DNA of 64,000 nucleotides from Rhodoplanes tepidamans (GTDB lineage Bacteria > Pseudomonadota > Alphaproteobacteria > Rhizobiales > Xanthobacteraceae), in the NCBI RefSeq assembly GCF_030813915.1, contig NZ_JAUSUJ010000017.1, positions 62,001-126,000 on the forward strand, in the 5' to 3' direction. Shown here piece after piece: positions 9,226 through 16,909 of the stretch. A program made the translations under genes and the position numbers. How positions within the stretch are numbered: the first letter of the stretch is position 1; each line of letters starts with the position of its first letter. A model generated the notes under the pieces. That model searched no databases. It worked only from the letters and a program-made list of their open reading frames with translations, and was not told the origin of the DNA.

Positions 9226-9747
9226 GATGCGATCCCGCTGCGAGGCGCGGCGGCGGCCCGGTCGGGCCGGGGGCGCGCGGAATGGAACACGGGGGCGGAA
9301 ACGGCGATCATGGCGCGACCGGCAGGCCTTCTCTCGTGAATCGATGCCCGCGCGTGGACCAGCGACTGGCCATGGAGCGGGCCGGATCCCCTGGGGGCAG
9401 CGCGCGCGGACGACAGCGCAATGTTCGAGTGCTGCAAGGCGTCCAAAGTTCAAAGCATGCAGGGGCGTGGGAGTCAACGCGCCGGGCGGGCCGGAGGCTT
9501 GTTTCGTCTTGCTTTTCGGCTCCGGCGGCGGCATCGGGGGCCGGCCTGTCCGGGGTCGGTGCGAACCGGGCGGCCGGCTGCCGACACCCCTTGCCGCGGC
9601 GCCGTCCCGGCCGGCAAGCCGGTTGCCCTCGCGGGCCGCGATGATTAAGCCAGGAGCGACAGTTCCCGTCATCGGACGGCCCGACCCTGCGCCATGCGGG
9701 CGCGGGTGGCCGGGGCCCCGACGGACGGGTATCCGGGGAGAGCCGAC
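9226..9747. other. hpnC-ispA divergent intergenic region
   Basis: About 520 bases between hpnC (minus) and ispA (plus). It should carry the promoters of both units. No gene, repeat or recognised binding site was found. An ATG at 9694 in the ispA frame could extend that protein by 18 residues. Confidence 0.5.
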
Positions 9748-10710
9748 TTGTTGGGCAACACCAAGCACGCCGACGTCGCCGCGGGCGACGCCGGATTTCC
9801 CGAGCGGCTGGACGCCGTCGCCGCCGACACGGAGTCCCTGCTCGATCGCCTGCTCGGCGCCGCACCGGTGGCCGGGGAGCGGGCCCGTCCGGGCCGTCTT
9901 CTGGAGGCGATGCGCTACGCCAGCCTCGGCGGCGGCAAGCGCTTCCGTCCGTTCCTCGCCGTCGAGGCGGCCGCCCTGTTCGGCGGAGACCGTGCCCGCG
10001 CCCTGATGGTCGGCGCCGCGGTCGAGTTCGTCCACTGCTACTCGCTGGTGCACGACGACCTGCCCGCGATGGACAACGACGATCTCCGCCGCGGCCGGCC
10101 GACCACCCACAAGGCGTTCGACGACGCCACCGCCATCCTGGCCGGCGACGCCCTGCTCACCCTCGCCTTCGACGTGCTGGGCCGGCCCGAGACCCATCCG
10201 GACGCGGCGGTGCGCATCGATCTCGTGCTGGCGCTCGCCCGCGCCTCAGGGCTCGGCGGCATGGTCGGCGGCCAGATGCTCGATCTCGCGGCCGAGGGGC
10301 GGTTCAACGGCAACGTGCCGCAGCCGCTCGACCGCGCCGCCACCGAGACGATGGAATCGATGAAGACCGGGGCGCTGCTGCGCTTCTCCTGCGTCGGCGG
10401 GGCGATCGTCGCCGGCGCCGACAAGGACGCCCAGGCGGCGCTCGATCGCTACGGCACCGCGGTCGGCAAGGCCTTCCAGGTGGCCGACGACCTGCTCGAC
10501 GCGGTCGGCGACGCCGCCACGGTCGGCAAGGCGACCGGCAAGGACGCCGGCCTGCACAAGGCGACCCTGGTGCGGATCATGGGCGTCGACGGCGCCCGTA
10601 GGGCGCTGGCCGACCTCGTCGCCGAGGCCGAGGCGGCGGTCGCCCCGTTCGGACCGAAGGCCGACATTCTGCGCGCCGCGGCACGGTTCGTCGCCGAACG
10701 CAGCCACTGA
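9748..10710 (+). CDS. ispA: Farnesyl diphosphate synthase (polyprenyl synthetase)
   Basis: Short-chain trans-prenyl transferase that makes farnesyl diphosphate from IPP and GPP/DMAPP. Both aspartate-rich motifs are present: DDLPAMDNDD and DDLLD, as are the GGGKRFRP segment and GDALLTLAF. Two residues before the first Asp motif is Leu-Val-His (SLVHDDLP), consistent with a C15 product by family rules. The start is uncertain: TTG at 9748 follows GGGGAG by seven bases and gives 320 residues; the ATG at 9694 lacks such a site. Its place next to hpnCDE suggests it feeds hopanoid synthesis, though it could serve all isoprenoids. Confidence 0.9.
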   Translation: MLGNTKHADVAAGDAGFPERLDAVAADTESLLDRLLGAAPVAGERARPGRLLEAMRYASLGGGKRFRPFLAVEAAALFGGDRARALMVGAAVEFVHCYSLVHDDLPAMDNDDLRRGRPTTHKAFDDATAILAGDALLTLAFDVLGRPETHPDAAVRIDLVLALARASGLGGMVGGQMLDLAAEGRFNGNVPQPLDRAATETMESMKTGALLRFSCVGGAIVAGADKDAQAALDRYGTAVGKAFQVADDLLDAVGDAATVGKATGKDAGLHKATLVRIMGVDGARRALADLVAEAEAAVAPFGPKADILRAAARFVAERSH

Positions 10711-10798
10711 GCCGGCCGGTCGGGCGAGACGGGTCGGTCCCGGGCGCGCGGCTCCGCCGCAGCCCGGTACGCCGGCCCGATCACCGGGGGCGGGTGTC

Positions 10799-11017
10799 TC
10801 ACCACGCCTCCCCGCGTGGCACCCAGGACTCTCCCTGCTTCACATAGGCCCGCTTGACGGCGCTCCAGGCGATCCGGAAGGCGATCGCCTCGCGGTCCGG
10901 GTCGTCGGCATGGGCCGCGAACGCGGCGTTGAAGGCGGCCCGGAAGATGTCCTGGGCGTGCGCCGGCAGGTGCGCCCGCACCGACGGCGGCAGGTCCGTG
11001 TTGCTCGCATAGGGCAC
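10799..11017 (-). CDS. ChaB-like small protein
   Basis: A 72-residue protein resembling ChaB, a small domain annotated as a regulator of cation transport but of uncertain role. The visible motif is the N-terminal NTDLPPSVRAHLPAHAQDIF followed by REAIAFRIAWSAVKRAYVK and a C-terminal Trp-rich end (ESWVPRGEAW), matching the short ChaB domain. The GTG at 11017 was chosen because GGGAGG lies six bases upstream; the open frame beyond it to 11365 looks non-coding. It is convergent with ispA and divergent from the Nfn/Kor operon. Function cannot be stated from sequence. Confidence 0.8.
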   Translation of the reverse strand: MPYASNTDLPPSVRAHLPAHAQDIFRAAFNAAFAAHADDPDREAIAFRIAWSAVKRAYVKQGESWVPRGEAW

Positions 11018-11485
11018 GGCGACCCTCCCGGCGGACGCGGGCGGCGCCCGACGCCGGCCGACCGGCCGCGACGCGATTCGGTGCGGCGCGCGGCCGACGA
11101 GGCGGACGGCCCGGCTGCTCGCCCAGAGGTTTGGTGCCGGGGTGCCGATTTCAATCCTTCGTTTGCCATACGCCGCACGAATGCCGGCCCTGTGCGGCAG
11201 CGGCAGCTTCATCCGCGCTTTCCCGGACCGCGCTACCTCCGGACCAGCGGGAAGGCCTGTCGGCGTAGGCGAACCCGGCGGTCGCGGGGACCCGCGAAAA
11301 CCCGCCTCGCGCCCCTCGGCCGGTGCGCTTTGCGAAACGGCGGACCGTCGTTTGAGCGAGGTCAATGTGACGGCGACATGGAGCGTTCATGTCACGTTCC
11401 GAGAAGAAACCCGAGGGGAAGCGCTCGACGTCCTGGTCCTTCGCCGGGCAGGGTGCTTTCGTTCAATCCTCGCAGGCGACGTGCC
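11018..11485. other. Upstream region of the Nfn/Kor operon
   Basis: About 470 bases between the ChaB-like gene (minus) and the NfnA-like gene (plus). The one recognisable site is an FNR/FixK-type box at 11352-11365. No NifA site (TGT-N10-ACA) and no sigma-54 promoter was found here, so this operon seems not to be under direct NifA control. Confidence 0.55.
11352..11365. promoter_or_regulatory. FNR/FixK-type anaerobox
   Basis: TTGA-GCGAGG-TCAA is a perfect TTGA-N6-TCAA dyad, the core of FNR and FixK binding sites. It lies about 120 bases before the NfnA-like start. If a promoter follows at the usual spacing, the operon would be induced when oxygen is low. No experiment is visible here; a chance match is possible for an eight-base core. 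Confidence 0.55.
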
Positions 11486-12364
11486 ATGTCGAGCCAAATG
11501 GATGCGAGCGGCTTCGAGATCGTCGCGCGCCAGGACTTTTCCGACGTCACCTATCTGCTCGAGGTGCGCCATCCGCTGATGGCGAAGGCCGCGCGCGCCG
11601 GCCAGTTCGTGATCGTGATGCTGAACGATCACGGCGAGCGGATCCCGCTCACCATCGCCGACTTCGACCGCGCGCGCGGCACCATCACGCTGGTCATCCA
11701 GGCGGTGGGCAAGACGACCCGCGAGATGCAGCAGGTCTGCAAGGTCGGCACCCGCCTCTACGCGCTCGCCGGGCCGATGGGCGAGCCGAGCCACATCGGC
11801 GGCCAGCGCCGCGTGGTGTGCGTCGGCGGCGGCCTCGGCGTCGCGCCGATCTATCCGCAGGCCCGCGCCTACAAGGAGACGGGCGCCAAGGTGACGGCGG
11901 TGGTCGGCTTCCGCAACAAGGACCTGGTCTTCTGGGAGGACAAGTTCCGCGCCTGCTGCGACGAGGTGATCGTCTGCACCGACGACGGCTCGGCCGGCAT
12001 CAAGGGCAACGTGACCGAGGGCCTGCGGCAGGCGATCGCGGCCCATCCCGACATCGAGGAGGTCGTGGCGATCGGCCCCCCCGTCATGATGAAGGCCTGC
12101 GCCGAGACGACGCGGCCGCACGGCATCAGGACGGTGGTCAGCCTCAATCCCATCATGGTCGACGGCACCGGGATGTGCGGCGGCTGCCGGGTCAAGATCG
12201 GCGAGGGCATCAAGTTCGCCTGCGTCGACGGTCCCGACTTCGACGCGCACCAGGTCGACTTCGACGATCTCATGGTCCGCCTCAAACGCTTCGCGGCCGT
12301 CGAGAAGGCGGCCGCGGAGAAGTTCGAGGAGAGTTGCCGGATCGGCCGCAAGGCCGGCGGGTGA
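11486..12364 (+). CDS. NfnA-like FAD/[2Fe-2S] reductase subunit
   Basis: Small subunit of the NfnAB / sulfide-dehydrogenase type flavoenzymes that couple NAD(P)H and ferredoxin. The 292-residue protein has the ferredoxin-reductase fold order: a flavin-binding beta-barrel (GERIPLTIADFD), an NAD-binding domain (VVCVGGGLGVAPIYPQ) and a C-terminal cluster site with Asp and three Cys (VDGTGMCGGC and FACVDGPDFD), the ligand set described for NfnA. Start ATG at 11486; an ATG four codons on is also possible. First gene of the operon with the NfnB-like subunit 43 bases downstream. Could equally be called ferredoxin:NADP reductase subunit alpha. Confidence 0.85.
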   Translation: MSSQMDASGFEIVARQDFSDVTYLLEVRHPLMAKAARAGQFVIVMLNDHGERIPLTIADFDRARGTITLVIQAVGKTTREMQQVCKVGTRLYALAGPMGEPSHIGGQRRVVCVGGGLGVAPIYPQARAYKETGAKVTAVVGFRNKDLVFWEDKFRACCDEVIVCTDDGSAGIKGNVTEGLRQAIAAHPDIEEVVAIGPPVMMKACAETTRPHGIRTVVSLNPIMVDGTGMCGGCRVKIGEGIKFACVDGPDFDAHQVDFDDLMVRLKRFAAVEKAAAEKFEESCRIGRKAGG

Positions 12365-12407
12365 CGGACGGGACGGACGCGAACGCCTGCGAGAGTGCGG
12401 GGAAGCG

Positions 12408-13907
12408 ATGGCCAAGAGAAAGACGATCCGGACGATCCCGCGCGAGCGGGCGCCGGTGGGCGAGCAGGATCCGCAGGCGCGCATCCGCAACTTCGACGAG
12501 GTGACGCTGCGCTTCACGCCCGAGCAGGCGCAGCTCGAGGCGAGCCGCTGCATCGAGTGCCCGCGGCCGGTGTGCACGCCCGGCTGCCCGGTCGGCGTCG
12601 ACATCAAGGGCTTCATCGCGAAGATCGCGGCGAACGACCTGCGCGGCGCCTACGACGTCATCACCCAGACCAACCTGCTGCCCGCCGTCTGCGGCCGCGT
12701 CTGCCCGCAGGAGAACCAGTGCGAGGGAAGCTGCGTGGTCGGCAATCAGCTCGCGCCGGTCGCCATCGGGCGGCTGGAGCGCTATGTCGGCGACACCGCG
12801 ATCGCCGAGGGCTGGAGCAGCATCCCCTACATCGAGCCGAACGGGTTCAAGATCGGCATCGTCGGCTCGGGGCCGGCCGGCATGGCGTGCGCGGCCGACA
12901 TGGCGAAGGCGGGCTGCGACGTCACCGTCTACGAGGCCTTCCACGTCCCGGGCGGCGTGCTGCGCTACGGCATCCCGGACTTCCGCCTGCCCAACAGCGT
13001 GGTCGACGCCGAGATCCGCAATCTCGAGAAGCTCGGCGTCAAGTTCGTCTGCAACACCCTGGTCGGCCGCCTGTTCACGATCGAGCAGATGATCGACGAG
13101 CTCGGCTTCCACGCCGTGTTCATCGGCACCGGTGCCGGCTATCCGAGCTTCATGGGCATCCCGGGCGACAACCTCAACGGCGTCCTGTCGGCCAACGAGC
13201 TGCTCACCCGCTGCAACATGATGCAGGCGAAGGACCGCGGCTTCGACACGCCGCTGCCGATCGGCGCCCGCGTCGCCGTGATCGGCGCCGGCAACACCGC
13301 CATGGACGCCATGCGGGTGTGCCGCCGGCTCGGCGCCGAGGAGGTGCACTGCATCTACCGCCGCAGCCGCGCCGAGGCGCCGGCCCGCATCGAGGAGGTG
13401 CACCACGCCGAGCAGGAGGGCATCGACTTCCACTGGCTCACCGCGCCGGTCGCCATCCTGGACGACGGCAAGGGCGGCGTGCGCGGCATGCGCTGCGTCC
13501 GCATGGAGCTCGGCGAGCCCGACGCCTCCGGCCGCCGCCGGCCCGTCGAGGTGAAGGGCAGCGAGTACGAGTTCGCCTGCGACCTGGTGGTGGTCGCGAT
13601 CGGCACCAACGCCAACCCGATCATCGGCCAGACCTCGAAGATCAAGCTGGACAAGCGCGGCTACATCGCCACCGACGCCGATCTGGCGACCTCGCTCGCC
13701 GGCGTCTACGCCGGCGGCGACATCGTCACCGGTGCCGCCACCGTGATCAAGGCGATGGGGGCCGGCCGCACGGCGGCACTGAGCATGAAGAAATACCTCG
13801 GGCTGCGCGACAGCGACGCCGTCTACGGCGAGCCGCCGAAACCGGAGGCGACGCTGTTCGGCCTCGATCCGGCCGAGCACAACTTCGTTCGGGTGCGGAC
13901 CGCGTGA
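12408..13907 (+). CDS. NfnB-like / glutamate synthase small-chain-like flavoprotein
   Basis: A 499-residue iron-sulfur flavoprotein of the GltD/NfnB family. The N-terminal cluster-binding segment has CIECPRPVCTPGCPVG, followed by a second Cys group (CGRVCPQENQCEGSC). Two Rossmann fingerprints are present: GSGPAGMACAADMA for FAD and VIGAGNTAMDAMR for NAD(P)H. Preceded by GGGGAAGCG before the ATG. Paired with the NfnA-like subunit and followed by the 2-oxoacid oxidoreductase, it more likely shuttles electrons between NAD(P)H and ferredoxin than makes glutamate; no gltB large subunit is in the window. Electron bifurcation is possible but unproven. Confidence 0.87.
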   Translation: MAKRKTIRTIPRERAPVGEQDPQARIRNFDEVTLRFTPEQAQLEASRCIECPRPVCTPGCPVGVDIKGFIAKIAANDLRGAYDVITQTNLLPAVCGRVCPQENQCEGSCVVGNQLAPVAIGRLERYVGDTAIAEGWSSIPYIEPNGFKIGIVGSGPAGMACAADMAKAGCDVTVYEAFHVPGGVLRYGIPDFRLPNSVVDAEIRNLEKLGVKFVCNTLVGRLFTIEQMIDELGFHAVFIGTGAGYPSFMGIPGDNLNGVLSANELLTRCNMMQAKDRGFDTPLPIGARVAVIGAGNTAMDAMRVCRRLGAEEVHCIYRRSRAEAPARIEEVHHAEQEGIDFHWLTAPVAILDDGKGGVRGMRCVRMELGEPDASGRRRPVEVKGSEYEFACDLVVVAIGTNANPIIGQTSKIKLDKRGYIATDADLATSLAGVYAGGDIVTGAATVIKAMGAGRTAALSMKKYLGLRDSDAVYGEPPKPEATLFGLDPAEHNFVRVRTA

Positions 13908-13960
13908 GACGCGGGCCCGTCTCCCGGGCCCCCACGACGGACCAGAAACACGAGAATGTC

Positions 13961-15874
13961 ATGAACGAGACCCTGGCGCCGGTGCGAGAGGACGAGACGG
14001 TCGAGCCGTCGCTGCCCCGCGGATCCCTGGCCAAGACGGCGGTCACCGTGCTCGACGAGTGCGTCGTCGAGATCATCAGCGACTCGGGCGAGGGGGCGCA
14101 GCGCTGCGGCCAGTCGCTCGGCGCCATCGCGGCCCGCATGGGCAACGGCGTGTGGACGGTCGAGATCATCCCGGCCGAGATCCAGCCGCCGGCCCGCAGC
14201 GTCGCCGGCGCCAGCGGCAACCGCATCCGGCTCGGCGCGAGCCGCATCGCCAACGGCGGCGACGGCGTCGACGTGGTCGTCGCCTTCAACGAGCAGGTGC
14301 TGCTCGGGCGGGTGCGGGCGGGCGAGCTGAAGCCCGGCTGCACCATCTTCCTGGAGAGCATGTGGCGCACCCACGGCGACGCGCGCATCGCCGCCGCCTA
14401 CCGGGAGACCTACGAGGAGCTGGTCGAGCGCGGCTATCTGGTCGTCGAGGTGCCGTTCGAGCGGCTGTGCAAGCCGGTGGTGCCGGATCCGCGGCGCGGC
14501 AAGAACATGTTCGTGCTGGGGCTCCTGTGCAGCCTGTTCAGCTTCGACCTCAAGCTGGCGCGCGAGCAGGTGCGGCTGACCTTCCGCAAGAAGTCCGACA
14601 CCGTGGTGCGCGCCAACCTGGCGCTGCTCGAGGCCGGCGCCGCCTGGGCCGAGGACAATCTCGACGTCAAGTACCGCATCCCGGCGGTGCGGGCGACCGA
14701 GCCGCAGATCGTCGTCAACGGCAACACCTCGCTGGCGCTCGGCGTGCTCGCCTCGGGCATGGAAATCTGCGCCATGTACCCGATCACGCCGGCGACCTCG
14801 GCGTCGCATTACTTGAGCGAGGTGTTCGAGCGGGTCGGCGGCATCGTCCACCAGGCGGAGGACGAGATCGCCGCCTGCACGTTCGCGATCGGCGCCTCCT
14901 ACGCCGGCAAGTGCGCCGTCACCATCACGTCGGGCCCGGGCTACTCGCTCAAGCAGGAGGCGATCGGGCTGGCCGTGATGTGCGAGATCCCGCTGGTCGT
15001 GATCAACGTCCAGCGCGGCGGCCCGTCGACCGGCCAGCCGACCAAGGGCGAGCAGGGCGACCTCCTCACCGCCATCTACGGCAGCCACGGCGACGCCCCC
15101 AAGGTGGTGATGGCGGCCTCGACCATCGAGGACTGCTTCTACTCGGTGATCACGGCGCGCAAGATCGCCGAGGCGTTCAACATGGTCGTGGTGGTGCTCT
15201 CCGACTCCAACCTCGCCACCTCGCAGCAGCCGTTCCCGCGGCCGAAGTTCGACGAGGCGTGGCTCGCCCCGCCGATCGACCAGAGCCCGGTGCCGTTCGG
15301 CACCAAGCCCTACGACTGGAACCCCGACACGGGCCTGATCCGCCGCATCGTGCCGGGCCAGCCGAACGGCATGCACACCATCACGGGGCTCGCGCACGAC
15401 CGCGACAGCCGCGTCGCCTACGATCCGGTGATCAACCAGGAGGCGATCCGGGCCCGCAGCCTCAAGCTCGCCGCCCTGCAGAAGACCCTGAAGGCCCCGC
15501 CGGTGTTCGGCGATCCCGAGGGCGACCTCCTGATCGTCGGCTGGGGGTCGACCCGCGGCGCCATCGAGGAGGCGGTGACGCGCGCCCGCGCCGAGGGCCT
15601 CAAGGTCTCCTCCACGCATCTGCACTTCCTGCAGCCGCTGCAGCCCGGCATCCGCGAGATCATGCAGCGCTTCGGCAAGGTGCTGTGCGTCGAGGCCAAC
15701 TGGTGCGACCGCCCCGAGGACAGGCTGATCGACGAGAACAACCGCCGCTTCTCGGCGCTCGCCATGATGCTGCGCAGCCGGTTCCTGGTCGACATCGACT
15801 GCTGGGGCGAGGTGATGGGCCAGCCGATCAAGCCCGCCACCATCCACGACGTCATCCGCGCGCGGCTCGCCTGA
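13961..15874 (+). CDS. 2-oxoacid:ferredoxin oxidoreductase, gamma-alpha fused subunit
   Basis: The 637-residue protein fuses the gamma domain (about residues 30-210, with GEGAQRCGQSLGAIAAR near its N-terminal end) to the alpha domain (from about residue 245, with YPITPATSASHYLSEVF and SGPGYSLKQEAIG), the arrangement of KorA-type enzymes. These oxidise pyruvate or 2-oxoglutarate with CoA and reduce ferredoxin. The alpha segment RGGPSTGQPTKGEQGDL matches the conserved pattern of the family. The start at 13961 (MNETLAPVRED) is the first ATG after the preceding gene. Which 2-oxoacid is used cannot be read from the sequence. Confidence 0.9.
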   Translation: MNETLAPVREDETVEPSLPRGSLAKTAVTVLDECVVEIISDSGEGAQRCGQSLGAIAARMGNGVWTVEIIPAEIQPPARSVAGASGNRIRLGASRIANGGDGVDVVVAFNEQVLLGRVRAGELKPGCTIFLESMWRTHGDARIAAAYRETYEELVERGYLVVEVPFERLCKPVVPDPRRGKNMFVLGLLCSLFSFDLKLAREQVRLTFRKKSDTVVRANLALLEAGAAWAEDNLDVKYRIPAVRATEPQIVVNGNTSLALGVLASGMEICAMYPITPATSASHYLSEVFERVGGIVHQAEDEIAACTFAIGASYAGKCAVTITSGPGYSLKQEAIGLAVMCEIPLVVINVQRGGPSTGQPTKGEQGDLLTAIYGSHGDAPKVVMAASTIEDCFYSVITARKIAEAFNMVVVVLSDSNLATSQQPFPRPKFDEAWLAPPIDQSPVPFGTKPYDWNPDTGLIRRIVPGQPNGMHTITGLAHDRDSRVAYDPVINQEAIRARSLKLAALQKTLKAPPVFGDPEGDLLIVGWGSTRGAIEEAVTRARAEGLKVSSTHLHFLQPLQPGIREIMQRFGKVLCVEANWCDRPEDRLIDENNRRFSALAMMLRSRFLVDIDCWGEVMGQPIKPATIHDVIRARLA

Positions 15875-15887
15875 CGGGAGAAACGCC

Positions 15888-16874
15888 ATGTCGATGCCGA
15901 TGCACGACTGCCTGATCCGGATGGTCGAGGACGATCATCCCCTGGAGGACTACCAGAGCGGCATTCCGCGCTGGTGCTCGGGCTGCGGCGACAACGCCGT
16001 ACTGGCCGCGGTGCAACGCCTGTGCCGCGACGAGAACCTGCGGCCCGAGAAGCTCGCCTTCGTGTCGGGCATCGGCTGCGCCAGCCGCTTCCCGCACTAC
16101 ATGCGCACCTACGGGTTCCACGGCATCCACGGCCGCGCCCTGCCGATCGCCGAAGGCGTCAAGATGGCGCGGCCGGACCTGCACGTCTTCGTCAACACCG
16201 GCGACGGCGACTGCTGCTCGATCGGCGCGGCGCACTGGCTGCACGCGATCCGCTACAACATGAACATGACCGTGGTGCTGCACGACAACCACGTCTACGG
16301 CCTCACCAAGAAGCAGGTGTCGCCGACCTCGCCCAAGGGCCTGCGCAGCAACACCACGCCGCACGGCTCCTATCTCGACGCGATGAACCCGCTGACCGTG
16401 ACGCTCGGCGTCACCAACGTGTCGTTCGTGGCGCAGGCGGTCGACTGGATTCCGGAGGCCGTCTACGCGGTCATCCGGGCGGCCTATCACCACAAGGGCT
16501 TCTCCTTCGTGCGCATCATCCAGCGCTGCCCCGAGTTCCTGCCGACCATGTGGGAGCCGTGGCTGCGCGATCCGGAGAAGACGCTGCTGCTCGAGCACGA
16601 GGACGGCATCGCCTATAGCGCCGGCCTGCAGCGCATCTACAAGAACCGCCAGGCGCACGACCCGTCCGACATCCACCGGGCCCGCGAGATCGCCTCCAGC
16701 ATCGATCCGGTGCCGGTCGGGATCCTGTACCGGGACGAGAGCGTGCCCTGCTACGAGGACGTCCGCGAGGCCGGCAAGCCGCGACCGATCGAGATGGTCA
16801 AGAGCGGGCTCGAGGCCGAGCTCGACAAGTTCACGGTGTGGCCCGACGCCGACGAGACCGGCCGCACCGCCTGA
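15888..16874 (+). CDS. 2-oxoacid:ferredoxin oxidoreductase, beta subunit
   Basis: The 328-residue TPP-binding subunit that partners the gamma-alpha chain 13 bases upstream. The TPP motif GDGDCCSIGAAH is present with the Asn-containing second half (HDNHVYGLTKKQ). Cluster cysteines are seen in RWCSGCGDN, SGIGCASRF and QRCPEFLP, as in KorB-type subunits carrying one [4Fe-4S] cluster. Two further start codons lie close (MSMPMHDC), and the first was taken. Together the pair would release low-potential electrons to ferredoxin, which suits a nitrogen fixer, but other roles such as a reductive TCA step are open. Confidence 0.91.
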   Translation: MSMPMHDCLIRMVEDDHPLEDYQSGIPRWCSGCGDNAVLAAVQRLCRDENLRPEKLAFVSGIGCASRFPHYMRTYGFHGIHGRALPIAEGVKMARPDLHVFVNTGDGDCCSIGAAHWLHAIRYNMNMTVVLHDNHVYGLTKKQVSPTSPKGLRSNTTPHGSYLDAMNPLTVTLGVTNVSFVAQAVDWIPEAVYAVIRAAYHHKGFSFVRIIQRCPEFLPTMWEPWLRDPEKTLLLEHEDGIAYSAGLQRIYKNRQAHDPSDIHRAREIASSIDPVPVGILYRDESVPCYEDVREAGKPRPIEMVKSGLEAELDKFTVWPDADETGRTA

Positions 16875-16909
16875 TTCCTCCGGAGGCCCGCCGCGGCGGG
16901 ACGAGACCC

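Noticed and set aside
11367-11400. NifA site in the Nfn/Kor promoter (TGTGACGGCGACATGG)
   Set aside because: After TGT the ACA is not at the required N10 spacing, and no sigma-54 promoter follows.
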